The translations under genes and the position numbers were made by a program. The notes under the pieces were generated by a model. It was not told the origin of the DNA. It saw nothing but the letters and a program-made list of their open reading frames with translations, and made no database searches. Positions 8,552-15,083 of a stretch of 34,142 bases of DNA are shown piece after piece. Origin of the DNA: an uncultured Ruminococcus sp. (GTDB taxonomy: Bacteria > Bacillota > Clostridia > Oscillospirales > Acutalibacteraceae); NCBI GenBank assembly GCA_902773635.1, contig CACYFH010000018.1, forward strand, positions 1 to 34,142, given 5' to 3'. Within the stretch, counting starts at the first letter, position 1. Every line of letters starts with the position of its first letter.

Positions 8552-8594
8552 AGTAAAAGCAGTAATTCGTATTCATGGAAACGCTGTTTTTCAT
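8499..8594 (-). CDS. Phe/Tyr-rich leader peptide controlling the aro operon
   Basis: This 31-codon ORF starts at ATG 8594-8592, eight bases after a GAAAGGAG ribosome site, and ends at TAA. Its core NYCFYFTFARFYAGFYC (residues 10-26) holds five Phe and four Tyr among 17 residues, and the peptide has no Trp. Such codon runs stall the ribosome when charged tRNA-Phe or tRNA-Tyr is scarce. A terminator and a complementary helix follow directly. Composition matches the operon, which makes Phe and Tyr but carries no trp genes. The peptide itself probably has no function after synthesis. Confidence 0.85.
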   Translation of the reverse strand: MKNSVSMNTNYCFYFTFARFYAGFYCGAEKM

Positions 8595-8626
8595 AGAAAT
8601 TACTCCTTTCACCTGATATCGGATAT

Positions 8627-8655
8627 ATGATAGCACGTTAAAGCGCAAAAGTCAA
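8627..8655 (-). promoter_or_regulatory. Sigma-A promoter of the aro operon
   Basis: TTGACT (8655-8650) is separated by exactly 17 bases from TATCAT (8632-8627). Transcription should start near 8620, about 25 bases before the leader peptide ATG. Confidence 0.8.
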
Positions 8656-8663
8656 CACCAAAA

Positions 8664-8698
8664 TAAAAAAAGTAGGGGCGCCGCAGGAGACGCCCCCA
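8664..8698 (-). terminator. Intrinsic terminator after the ECF/dockerin operon
   Basis: In the minus-strand RNA GGGGCG and CGCCCC (8691-8696 and 8675-8680) pair around a 10-nt loop and are followed by U-rich sequence. It separates the dockerin-repeat gene from the aro promoter nine bases away. Confidence 0.8.
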
Positions 8699-8719
8699 AA
8701 GCCTTCAAACTTTTCCTTT

Positions 8720-9745
8720 TTATCCGATCTCGTAGAGACCGAGCTCATACCGCTGGATGCAGGTCGCGTCCGTGACGGTCGCCTCGCCGTCGCCGTCCAC
8801 GTCGCCGAGCGGCTTATACAGCCCGTCCGCTCCGATGATCTCGGTGTCATAGCGCTGGATGCAGGTCGCGTCGATGATATCCACCTCGCCGCTGCCGTCC
8901 GCGTCGCCCTTGATGTTGCGGGTGATGAGCCTGCATTTGCCGCCGTAATTGCCGCCCTTATACTCAGCTTTCACAAGCTCCGCGAGCATTTCCTCCGTGA
9001 GAATACCGGATTGATAGGCTTCCGAGAAACGATAAAGTGTATCGTTGACGAAAATACTCGGTTCATACGATGAGGACAGATAGAGGAGATACTTTCCGAA
9101 ATAATACTGCTCCCATTCCACGCACAAGTAATAACCCATGCCCTCGATCTCATAATCCACTACATAAGCCGGCGTACAGTTGAAGCGGTAGGCATTCGTG
9201 ACCGTGATCTGATCGGCGCTGATGGGGTTATGATGCTCAAAGCCGCGGCTGTTCACCGCCTCCGCGATATCCTCCGCGGTCGGCAGTTCTCCCTTCTCCC
9301 ACAGCTCGTAGATTCGACCGTCAGTCATCGGTTCCTCGAGGATACCCGTCGGATAATAGTCGATATCCCGGACGATGTCGTAGGACGCGATCTTCTCCAC
9401 GTCAGAGACCTTGACATGCGCGAGCACCATATCGTCAACGCCCTCGAAACCGATCTCCACGTCGATGCCGTCGAAGATGATCGCTTGGATCTCAGCCTGC
9501 TGTTTGGCTGTAAAAGCGAAATATTCCTTTCTCGCCTCGTAAATCTCCGGCCAACTCGGCATATCGGCTACCGTCACCATCGGCACGTTATAGCAGATAT
9601 ACAAGCCGATCTCGTCGTCCGGCTCCATGGTTTTCAGCGCTTCCTGCAAATCCGGAAGCAGCTTGCTGTTCTCAGCCGATACGGCTGCAACACCGCAGCC
9701 GAGCAAGAGAACGACCGCTAATAAGAATGATAATAACCGTTTCAT
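8720..9745 (-). CDS. Secreted protein with C-terminal dockerin-like repeats
   Basis: The N terminus is a signal peptide (MKRLLSFLLAVVLLLGCGVA, probable cleavage after AVSA near residue 24). Residues 25-279 match no family I recognise. Residues 280-341 hold two dockerin type I-like calcium loops, GDADGSGEVDIIDATCIQRY and GDVDGDGEATVTDATCIQRY, each followed by a short helix. Dockerins normally plug enzymes into cohesins of a cellulosome or surface scaffold; the unusual DATCIQRY helix may instead be a Ruminococcus-type surface module. AGGAGG lies just before the ATG. It is the last gene behind the ECF sigma factor and its partner, so it may be a sensor or target of that system. No catalytic motif was seen. 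Confidence 0.8.
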   Translation of the reverse strand: MKRLLSFLLAVVLLLGCGVAAVSAENSKLLPDLQEALKTMEPDDEIGLYICYNVPMVTVADMPSWPEIYEARKEYFAFTAKQQAEIQAIIFDGIDVEIGFEGVDDMVLAHVKVSDVEKIASYDIVRDIDYYPTGILEEPMTDGRIYELWEKGELPTAEDIAEAVNSRGFEHHNPISADQITVTNAYRFNCTPAYVVDYEIEGMGYYLCVEWEQYYFGKYLLYLSSSYEPSIFVNDTLYRFSEAYQSGILTEEMLAELVKAEYKGGNYGGKCRLITRNIKGDADGSGEVDIIDATCIQRYDTEIIGADGLYKPLGDVDGDGEATVTDATCIQRYELGLYEIG

Positions 9746-9769
9746 ATGAATCCTCCTGACTGTATAATG

Positions 9770-10603
9770 TTAGATGATAAAGCTCTCCGTGCCCCGCGCG
9801 ATCACCTGTCCGCGCGAATTGTAAAAAATATACTCATAAGTGTATTCGTGCGGGTCGTCCCCCGCGGAGGCAGGGACGAGCGCCTCATACATTGCAAGAA
9901 CCATCCCATTTTTCAGAATAAAATAACGCGCCTTATGATCGTCGTCGATCGCCATAGAAGAAGCATAATGATCCTGCTCCCAAAACGTGCAGTACAGCGG
10001 CTCTCCCTCCCCGATCAGGGTGGATGAAAACACAGCAGAGAAGCTGATCTCTCCATCGCCTGCGGGAACTTCCATCCCATCTGTCGGCGCTTCTGCCGCG
10101 GGCGGAGTTGTCGGCGGGGGTGTTGTAGGAAGGACGGTGGGCGCGGGCGGCACTTCGGTCGGCGCGACGGTGGGCGCGGAAGGCGCGGTCGGGTACACGG
10201 TCGGGTCAGCCGGCTTCTCCGTGGCGTGCTGTGCAGGCTTTGCGGGTGCTTCTGTAGAATCGGCGAAAAATTCTGTTGAGCCTGCCTGTGAAGCTCTTGT
10301 CGGGCTCACCGCCGCGTCGGTCGGTTTGCTGTCCTCTGTCACGCCGACGGTCTCAGCATTCCCGATCGCGCGCGTCTCCGCTGTCGTCGCGTTCTGCACG
10401 GTGATCGGCGCTTGACCTCTGCCGAACAGCAGAAATGCTGACAACCCAATCAGAGCGACCAGCACGACGCTTGCCGCCGCGGTCACACGGTAGAGCGGAA
10501 AGGCGCACCGCTTCTCGGTAGATTCGGGGATCAGGGCGGCTTTCTCGATCCACTCGCGAGGCGCTTTGAGGTTTTTCAGGCTGTCGAAATTGTGCTTATC
10601 CAT
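9770..10603 (-). CDS. Membrane-anchored probable anti-sigma factor
   Basis: Residues 1-38 are cytosolic and include NLKAPREWIEKAA, residues 40-61 are one membrane span, and the rest is outside. The outer part starts with a long Thr/Pro/Ala-rich linker (about residues 75-175, for example TTPPPTTPPAAEAPT) and ends in a folded domain of about 100 residues. The gene overlaps the ECF sigma gene by 8 bases and has a GGAGG-type ribosome site, the usual layout for a sigma factor and its anti-sigma partner. No zinc-binding HxxxCxxC motif is present, so it would be an anti-sigma of another class. The role is inferred from position and topology. Confidence 0.6.
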   Translation of the reverse strand: MDKHNFDSLKNLKAPREWIEKAALIPESTEKRCAFPLYRVTAAASVVLVALIGLSAFLLFGRGQAPITVQNATTAETRAIGNAETVGVTEDSKPTDAAVSPTRASQAGSTEFFADSTEAPAKPAQHATEKPADPTVYPTAPSAPTVAPTEVPPAPTVLPTTPPPTTPPAAEAPTDGMEVPAGDGEISFSAVFSSTLIGEGEPLYCTFWEQDHYASSMAIDDDHKARYFILKNGMVLAMYEALVPASAGDDPHEYTYEYIFYNSRGQVIARGTESFII

Positions 10604-11084
10604 CCTTCTCGCCTCCGTAGATCAGTTTCAGCTTCTCCCGCCCGCGCTTGAGCAGGGACTTCACCGTGTTGGGATTCTTCCCGAGGATCTGCGCGATCTC
10701 GTTCACCTTATACTCCTCGCAGTGGTAGAGATACAGCGCCTCGCGGTACTTCGGCTCGAGCCGCATCAACGCCCACGAGATATCGCGCTCATCCTCATGA
10801 AAACTCACCGCGCCCTGTTCCAAGCCGTCAAGAGGGAGAAAACGACGGTTCTTGCTGATATAATTGCGGCATTCGTTGATCGCGACGCGGATGAGCCACG
10901 CCTTAAGGTGCGCTTCGCTCCGGAATTCGGGAGACTTCTGAAAGAGCTTGATGAAGGTGTTCTGGAAGCAGTCCTCCGCGTCCGCCCAGTTTTGCAGGCG
11001 CATCACGCAGACGCCCGCGACGGTGTCGGCATACTTCTGCAGTACAGCGTCGTAGCTCATACCGGCAAAGGCTCTGTCCGTCAT
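10596..11084 (-). CDS. ECF-family RNA polymerase sigma factor
   Basis: This 162-residue protein has the two ECF domains: sigma2 at about 10-75 (DAEDCFQNTFIKLFQK, then LKAWLIRVAINECRNY) and sigma4 at about 105-155 (LEPKYREALYLYHCEEYKVNEI, split by its helix-turn-helix GKNPNTVKSLLKRGREKL). It redirects RNA polymerase to a small regulon, normally including its own operon. GGAGGGAGAGA precedes the ATG. The overlapping downstream gene is its probable membrane regulator, followed by a secreted dockerin protein, which suggests a signal at the cell surface or a polysaccharide substrate. No clear self-recognised promoter was found upstream. Confidence 0.9.
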   Translation of the reverse strand: MTDRAFAGMSYDAVLQKYADTVAGVCVMRLQNWADAEDCFQNTFIKLFQKSPEFRSEAHLKAWLIRVAINECRNYISKNRRFLPLDGLEQGAVSFHEDERDISWALMRLEPKYREALYLYHCEEYKVNEIAQILGKNPNTVKSLLKRGREKLKLIYGGEKDG

Positions 11085-11182
11085 TCTCTCCCTCCTTCAC
11101 TAATAATACATCTCAGCCGCCCCGTTTGGTTGCACGGCGGATAAATTTGTCATGAATATAGCACATGCCGCGCCGTAAAGCA

Positions 11183-11214
11183 ACAGGGAGACAGCCGCCA
11201 AGCCGTCTCCCTGT
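11183..11214 (-). terminator. Probable terminator of the NRPS operon
   Basis: A perfect 10-bp stem (ACAGGGAGAC, 11183-11192, with GTCTCCCTGT, 11205-11214) lies 24 bases past the STAS stop codon. The U-rich tail (TTGCTTT in minus-strand RNA) is short, so efficiency is uncertain. Confidence 0.6.
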
Positions 11215-11238
11215 AACACGATGCGATTGTTGTGCCGA

Positions 11239-11535
11239 TCACCGGATGTTGAGGTAATCCGCAAAGCCGGTGATGTTGAAGATCTCCATGACCTTATTGT
11301 TCACGTTCTTCAGCGTCAAGCCACCCTTGCCCTCCATCAGGTCGTTCGCGTTGAGGATGGCTCTCAGCGCCGCGGAGCTGACGTACTCCACGCCCGCCAT
11401 ATCGAGGGTGAGGGCGTCGTTGGTCTCGCCCAGCTCGTTGATCTTGTTCTCGAATTCTTCCACGGTCACATGGTCGATCTTGCCCTCAGGGGCGATGACG
11501 GTGGTTCCGTTTTCTTCATAAACATTGATTGTCAT
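11239..11535 (-). CDS. STAS-domain anti-anti-sigma factor (SpoIIAA/RsbV-like)
   Basis: The 98 residues form a single STAS domain: N-terminal MTINVYEENGTTVIAPEGKI, then LDMAGVEYVSSAALRAIL, where Ser53-Ser54 align with the DSSG phosphorylation site of SpoIIAA/RsbV. In partner switching the unphosphorylated protein binds a GHKL kinase and frees its target, and the kinase phosphorylates that Ser. The gene overlaps CapA-like by the ATGA junction and has AAAGGAG upstream. Two GHKL ATPase domains are encoded in the same operon, but no sigma factor or PP2C phosphatase is. Its partner may therefore be one of these ATPases, controlling something other than transcription. Confidence 0.88.
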   Translation of the reverse strand: MTINVYEENGTTVIAPEGKIDHVTVEEFENKINELGETNDALTLDMAGVEYVSSAALRAILNANDLMEGKGGLTLKNVNNKVMEIFNITGFADYLNIR

Positions 11536-12725
11536 GATAGGTTCTCCTTTGTATCTGTTTCTCTCAGCAATTCGCTGAGGATAGTGTTGCCGACTTCATT
11601 GAACTCCTCGTTTTGCAGGAACATCTGCATGCCGAGGAGCTGTTCTCTGGTATAAGCGCTTCTCATATATTTTCTGAACTCTGCGGGGGTGAGCTCCTTG
11701 CGCTTTTGGGCGTCAAGGGGATTGATCCCGCGGAAGCAGTAGAAGAAGGTGTTCACCCAGTTCAGGCAGTCCTTGCCGAAGCGCTCGCCGAACTGTGCCT
11801 GTGCTTCCTCATCGCCCGCGAGCAGCTTGTCGTGGGTCTTGCTGCGCTCATAGAATTCGGATAGCTCCTGCGCTTCATCATAGACGCAGCCCTTCTCCGT
11901 TCTGAGGATGCGGTGAGGCTTCGCGGTGAAGCCGCTGTCGGAAAGCTCCAGCTCCAGCACCAGCCCCTCCGCGAGGAGCGGGGTGACGTCGGGACGGAAA
12001 TGGAAGCAGAAGTTGCCCTGTCCGTAGAGCAGGTAAGCGCCGTTGTAGCGCTCCTCCTCGCCGACCGCGTGGGTATGCTGAGAGATCACGACGTCCGCGC
12101 CGCAGTCCGCCAGTCGGTGGAAGCGGCGGCGCATCGGCTCGCTGTTATAGTGCGTGCCCTCGATGCCGCCGTGGTAGAACACGATCAGCAGGTCGCAGTC
12201 CTTTTTCAGCTCCGCGATCTCCTGACAGACGCGGTACTCGTCGTAGAGATTCACGCCGGGGTGATCCTTGCCGGGCACATTGTTCGCAAAGCGTTCGGTC
12301 GTGTTGTAGAGGACGATCCTCCTGCCGTCACGCTCGACGGTCTCATAGCGCTTGATATCGTCCGCGTTATCGCCCCAGCCGAAATACGCGATGCCGTTCT
12401 CCGCAAGGGTCTTGCAGGTGTCGAGATAGCCCTGTCTGCCGTAGTCCATGGAATGGGTATTGCCGAGGGTCGCGCAGTCGATGCCCAGCTCCCTGATCGC
12501 GCGGACGGCGGAGACAGGCGCCTTGATGCTTGGACCAACCTTCTCGACCGGCTGATCGCTGTCGGTAAAACAGCCCTCAAGGTTGCAGACGCGCAGGTCG
12601 GCAGAGCCGAACAGCTCACAGAGCCTCTCGCCGAAGAGCGCCCGCGCATCGCCCGCCGAGAACAGCTCATAGTTGCACGGCATGGGGAACAGGTCGCCGG
12701 CGATGATGATTCTTGTGTTTTTCAT
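11532..12725 (-). CDS. CapA-family metallophosphatase-like protein
   Basis: The 397 residues follow the CapA/PgsA fold: IIIAGDLFPM (metal Asp11), DLRVCNLEGCFTD (Glu50), ATLGNTHSMDYGRQG (Asn89, His91), FYHGGIEGTHY, and SQHTHAVGEEERYNGAYLLYGQGNF. CapA proteins belong to the calcineurin-like metallophosphoesterase group and are linked to poly-gamma-glutamate or capsule export, though many orphans have unknown roles. No signal peptide or membrane anchor is seen, unlike typical CapA, so it is probably cytosolic. GAAGGAGGGG precedes the ATG. Being inside an NRPS operon, it could act on a peptide or phosphorylated intermediate; that is speculation. Confidence 0.75.
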   Translation of the reverse strand: MKNTRIIIAGDLFPMPCNYELFSAGDARALFGERLCELFGSADLRVCNLEGCFTDSDQPVEKVGPSIKAPVSAVRAIRELGIDCATLGNTHSMDYGRQGYLDTCKTLAENGIAYFGWGDNADDIKRYETVERDGRRIVLYNTTERFANNVPGKDHPGVNLYDEYRVCQEIAELKKDCDLLIVFYHGGIEGTHYNSEPMRRRFHRLADCGADVVISQHTHAVGEEERYNGAYLLYGQGNFCFHFRPDVTPLLAEGLVLELELSDSGFTAKPHRILRTEKGCVYDEAQELSEFYERSKTHDKLLAGDEEAQAQFGERFGKDCLNWVNTFFYCFRGINPLDAQKRKELTPAEFRKYMRSAYTREQLLGMQMFLQNEEFNEVGNTILSELLRETDTKENLS

Positions 12726-12737
12726 AGCCCCTCCTTC

Positions 12738-13319
12738 TCAGAAATCTTTCACCACGGTCAGCACATTCTGACCGTTTTCATATACATAGCTGACGTCCGT
12801 CATCAGCTTTTTGACGACAAAGATGCCCAGCCCTCCGGGTCTGCGCTTGTTCAGCGGGATGGAGACGTCCGGCTCCCCGACCAGAAGCGGGTTGAACGGC
12901 CGCCCCTTGTCGCGGAACACGACCGTCATACTGCGGTCGCGGCACTTGGTGAGCACCTCGATCTCTCCCCCGTCCTCATAGGCGTAGGAGTCGATGTTCG
13001 CGAGGATCTCGGAGGACGCGATCGTGATATGGCTCACGGCGTCCTCGGTACAGCCTGCCGCGGTACACTCCGCGGCGATATAGTCCATCACGGTGTCGAA
13101 GCTGTCCTTCGTGAGGAAGAAGGATCTGCCGTTCCGCGGCGCAGCCTGCCCGGACGCCGCGGGGATCGCCGCGCCGCCCTGACAGTCATTTTTGTTTAGT
13201 TCATCCGTTGCGGTCTGCCTCGCCTTTGAGACAGACTCCGTGTGATTCTGTTCCTTCACAGTATCCAAAACCTCCAGCAGTTTTTCATCCGAGAAAACAG
13301 TTTTCTCCGGGGGCTTCAC
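12738..13319 (-). CDS. RsbW/SpoIIAB-like GHKL ATPase (serine kinase or anti-sigma type)
   Basis: Residues 65-193 form an HATPase_c domain: N box ASSEILANIDSYAY (Glu104, Asn108), G1 box FRDKGRPFNP (137-143) and G2 box RPGGLGIFVVKKL (161-172). This short type without a histidine-phosphorylation domain is typical of anti-sigma kinases that act on STAS proteins. The first 65 residues are polar and low in complexity and match nothing I know. The start is GTG, six bases after the stop of the transporter gene, with no good ribosome site, so translation may be coupled. It is the likely kinase for the STAS protein two genes on. Confidence 0.85.
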   Translation of the reverse strand: MKPPEKTVFSDEKLLEVLDTVKEQNHTESVSKARQTATDELNKNDCQGGAAIPAASGQAAPRNGRSFFLTKDSFDTVMDYIAAECTAAGCTEDAVSHITIASSEILANIDSYAYEDGGEIEVLTKCRDRSMTVVFRDKGRPFNPLLVGEPDVSIPLNKRRPGGLGIFVVKKLMTDVSYVYENGQNVLTVVKDF

Positions 13320-13325
13320 TGCTGC

Positions 13326-15071
13326 TTATGATACTAAGTTTCCGTAAGCAACGGAAACATTCGTCACATTGAAGCCCAGAACGCGGTTATAGTTGATGGA
13401 AGAGCTCAGCATACGCACCAGCTCAAGACCCGTGATGCGCTTGCCGCTGTTGTCGATATAATCAGTGGGGTCGAACGCCGCGCCGTCGTCGCGCAGGCGG
13501 ACGTTCACCTTGTCGGGGAACACGCGGACGCAGACGTCCACCGCGTTGCTTCCCTTGACGGAGTAGATCGCGATATTGTGGCACAGCTCCTCCACCGTCA
13601 CGCCGACGGCGTTCACCGTGTTCTCGGGAACGCTGTTGCGCTCACAGAACGCCATCGCTTCCTCAGAGGCGTGGATCGCCTGAGAGACGTCGTTCTTGAT
13701 GGAGAAGTCGTAGACCAAGCCGTCCTCCTCCTCGATGCCGAGGATATTCTTCTTATGCCTGACCTTCTTGCTGATCACCATAGCGATCAGGGTGATCGCG
13801 ACGGTCAGCGCCTTAGAGACCGGGAAGGAGACCCACAGCCAGTAGATATCATAGTGCGCGAACCAGAACATCAGCGGGACGATCGTCAGCACGCCGTCGA
13901 GCATGACGAGCAGATTCGCGAGCCCTCTCTGCTTCGTCGCCTGGAAGAAGGTTCGCATGACGTAGATGACCGCGAGGATCGGGATATTGATGGAGAAGAT
14001 GCGGAAGGTGACCGCGAAAACGCTCGTGATCGCGGGATCGGTCAGACCGTAGAGCGCCGCCATCTGCACCGGGAACAGCTCCGAGACCACCAGCACAAGA
14101 ACAGAGAACGCGACGGTCACGATCATGCCGTAGCGCAGGGTCAGGCGCTGACCGTTGCCGTCCTTCTCTCCGTACAGCGCGCCCAAAATCGGGAGCAGCG
14201 TCATGGACGCGCCCTCCACCAGAATGAAGGCGAGGCTGTTGAGCGAGAAGGAGACGGAGGCGATCTTGCCGCCCATGACTCCGGTATAAGAAAGTATGAT
14301 CGCGTTCGTCAGGTACAAGCGCAGGAAGTTGCAGACGTAGATCAGCGCGGACGGCAGACCGACGCTGAAGATCTTGCCGAGAGACTTGAGCTGACCCCAA
14401 GCGGCTCTCGTGAAGTGCACCGTGCGCTCCTTCGCCCTGAAGTAGATGATCGTGAGAAGCACGCCGACCACATAGCCCGTGACGGTCGCCCAGCCTGCAC
14501 CGGCGACGCCCCACTTGAAGATCGCCATGAAGATGTAGTCGCAGATCAGGTTGATCACATTCGCGACGATCGGGAGCGCGGTCGCGAGCTTCCGCATGCC
14601 GTCGGTTCTTGCATACGCGGCGGTTTGGTTGACGACCGCGACCAGCGGGGTCAGCACCCACAGCGGCAGGAGGTAGTCGACCACATAGCCGACCAGCTCC
14701 TCCTTGCCCTGAGCGAGGAGCTGTGCCGTCGGGGTCATCACGGCGAGACCGATAACGGAGATCAGCACCGTTGAGAGCACCCCGCCCCAGAACGAGAGGG
14801 TGAACACCGTGTCGGCGGATTTTTGATCACGCTTGCTCTTGTGGATGACGGAGAGCGTGTTGCCGCCGAAGGTGAACATCGCGATCGGGATGCTTCGCAG
14901 AAAGACGATCGAGGTCGTCAGGTTGATCGCATAGAGCTGGACAGTACCCAGGATCTGACCGACCATGATGCCGTCCAGAATACTGGAGAGGTAGGTCGAG
15001 GCGGTCATCGCGAGGGTCGAGACCAGCAGGATGCGATACTTTTTATTGAGTAACGTACCGTTTCTTTTCAT
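13326..15071 (-). CDS. MATE-family transporter fused to a C-terminal GHKL ATPase domain
   Basis: Residues 1 to about 435 form a multidrug/oligosaccharidyl-lipid/polysaccharide flippase of the MATE family with about 12 membrane spans (LDGIMVGQILGTVQLYAINL near the start, AGAGWATVTGYVVGVLLT in the middle). Residues 455-580 are an RsbW-like HATPase domain with N box VTVEELCHNIAIYS (about 492-505), G1 box RDDGAAFDP (about 527-535) and a G2-like TGLELVRML. MATE pumps use ion gradients, so the ATPase is probably regulatory rather than energising. It follows the NRPS by 12 bases and is the natural candidate to export its product. The final codons contain a 13-base match to the MITE end sequence. Confidence 0.85.
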   Translation of the reverse strand: MKRNGTLLNKKYRILLVSTLAMTASTYLSSILDGIMVGQILGTVQLYAINLTTSIVFLRSIPIAMFTFGGNTLSVIHKSKRDQKSADTVFTLSFWGGVLSTVLISVIGLAVMTPTAQLLAQGKEELVGYVVDYLLPLWVLTPLVAVVNQTAAYARTDGMRKLATALPIVANVINLICDYIFMAIFKWGVAGAGWATVTGYVVGVLLTIIYFRAKERTVHFTRAAWGQLKSLGKIFSVGLPSALIYVCNFLRLYLTNAIILSYTGVMGGKIASVSFSLNSLAFILVEGASMTLLPILGALYGEKDGNGQRLTLRYGMIVTVAFSVLVLVVSELFPVQMAALYGLTDPAITSVFAVTFRIFSINIPILAVIYVMRTFFQATKQRGLANLLVMLDGVLTIVPLMFWFAHYDIYWLWVSFPVSKALTVAITLIAMVISKKVRHKKNILGIEEEDGLVYDFSIKNDVSQAIHASEEAMAFCERNSVPENTVNAVGVTVEELCHNIAIYSVKGSNAVDVCVRVFPDKVNVRLRDDGAAFDPTDYIDNSGKRITGLELVRMLSSSINYNRVLGFNVTNVSVAYGNLVS

Positions 15072-15083
15072 GGATCAGGCTCC

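Noticed and set aside
8343..8640. T-box riboswitch in front of pheA
   Set aside because: No T-box consensus or specifier stem was found. The leader ORF and terminator explain the region better.
8720..9745. Lipoprotein anchoring of the dockerin-repeat protein through LLGC
   Set aside because: The Cys lies inside the hydrophobic core and is followed by a good signal peptidase I site (AVSA), so ordinary secretion is more likely.
11128..11134. TGCAACC on the minus strand as an ECF-type -35 element before the sigma gene
   Set aside because: The motif suits an ECF promoter, but no convincing -10 element (such as CGTC) lies 15-17 bases downstream.
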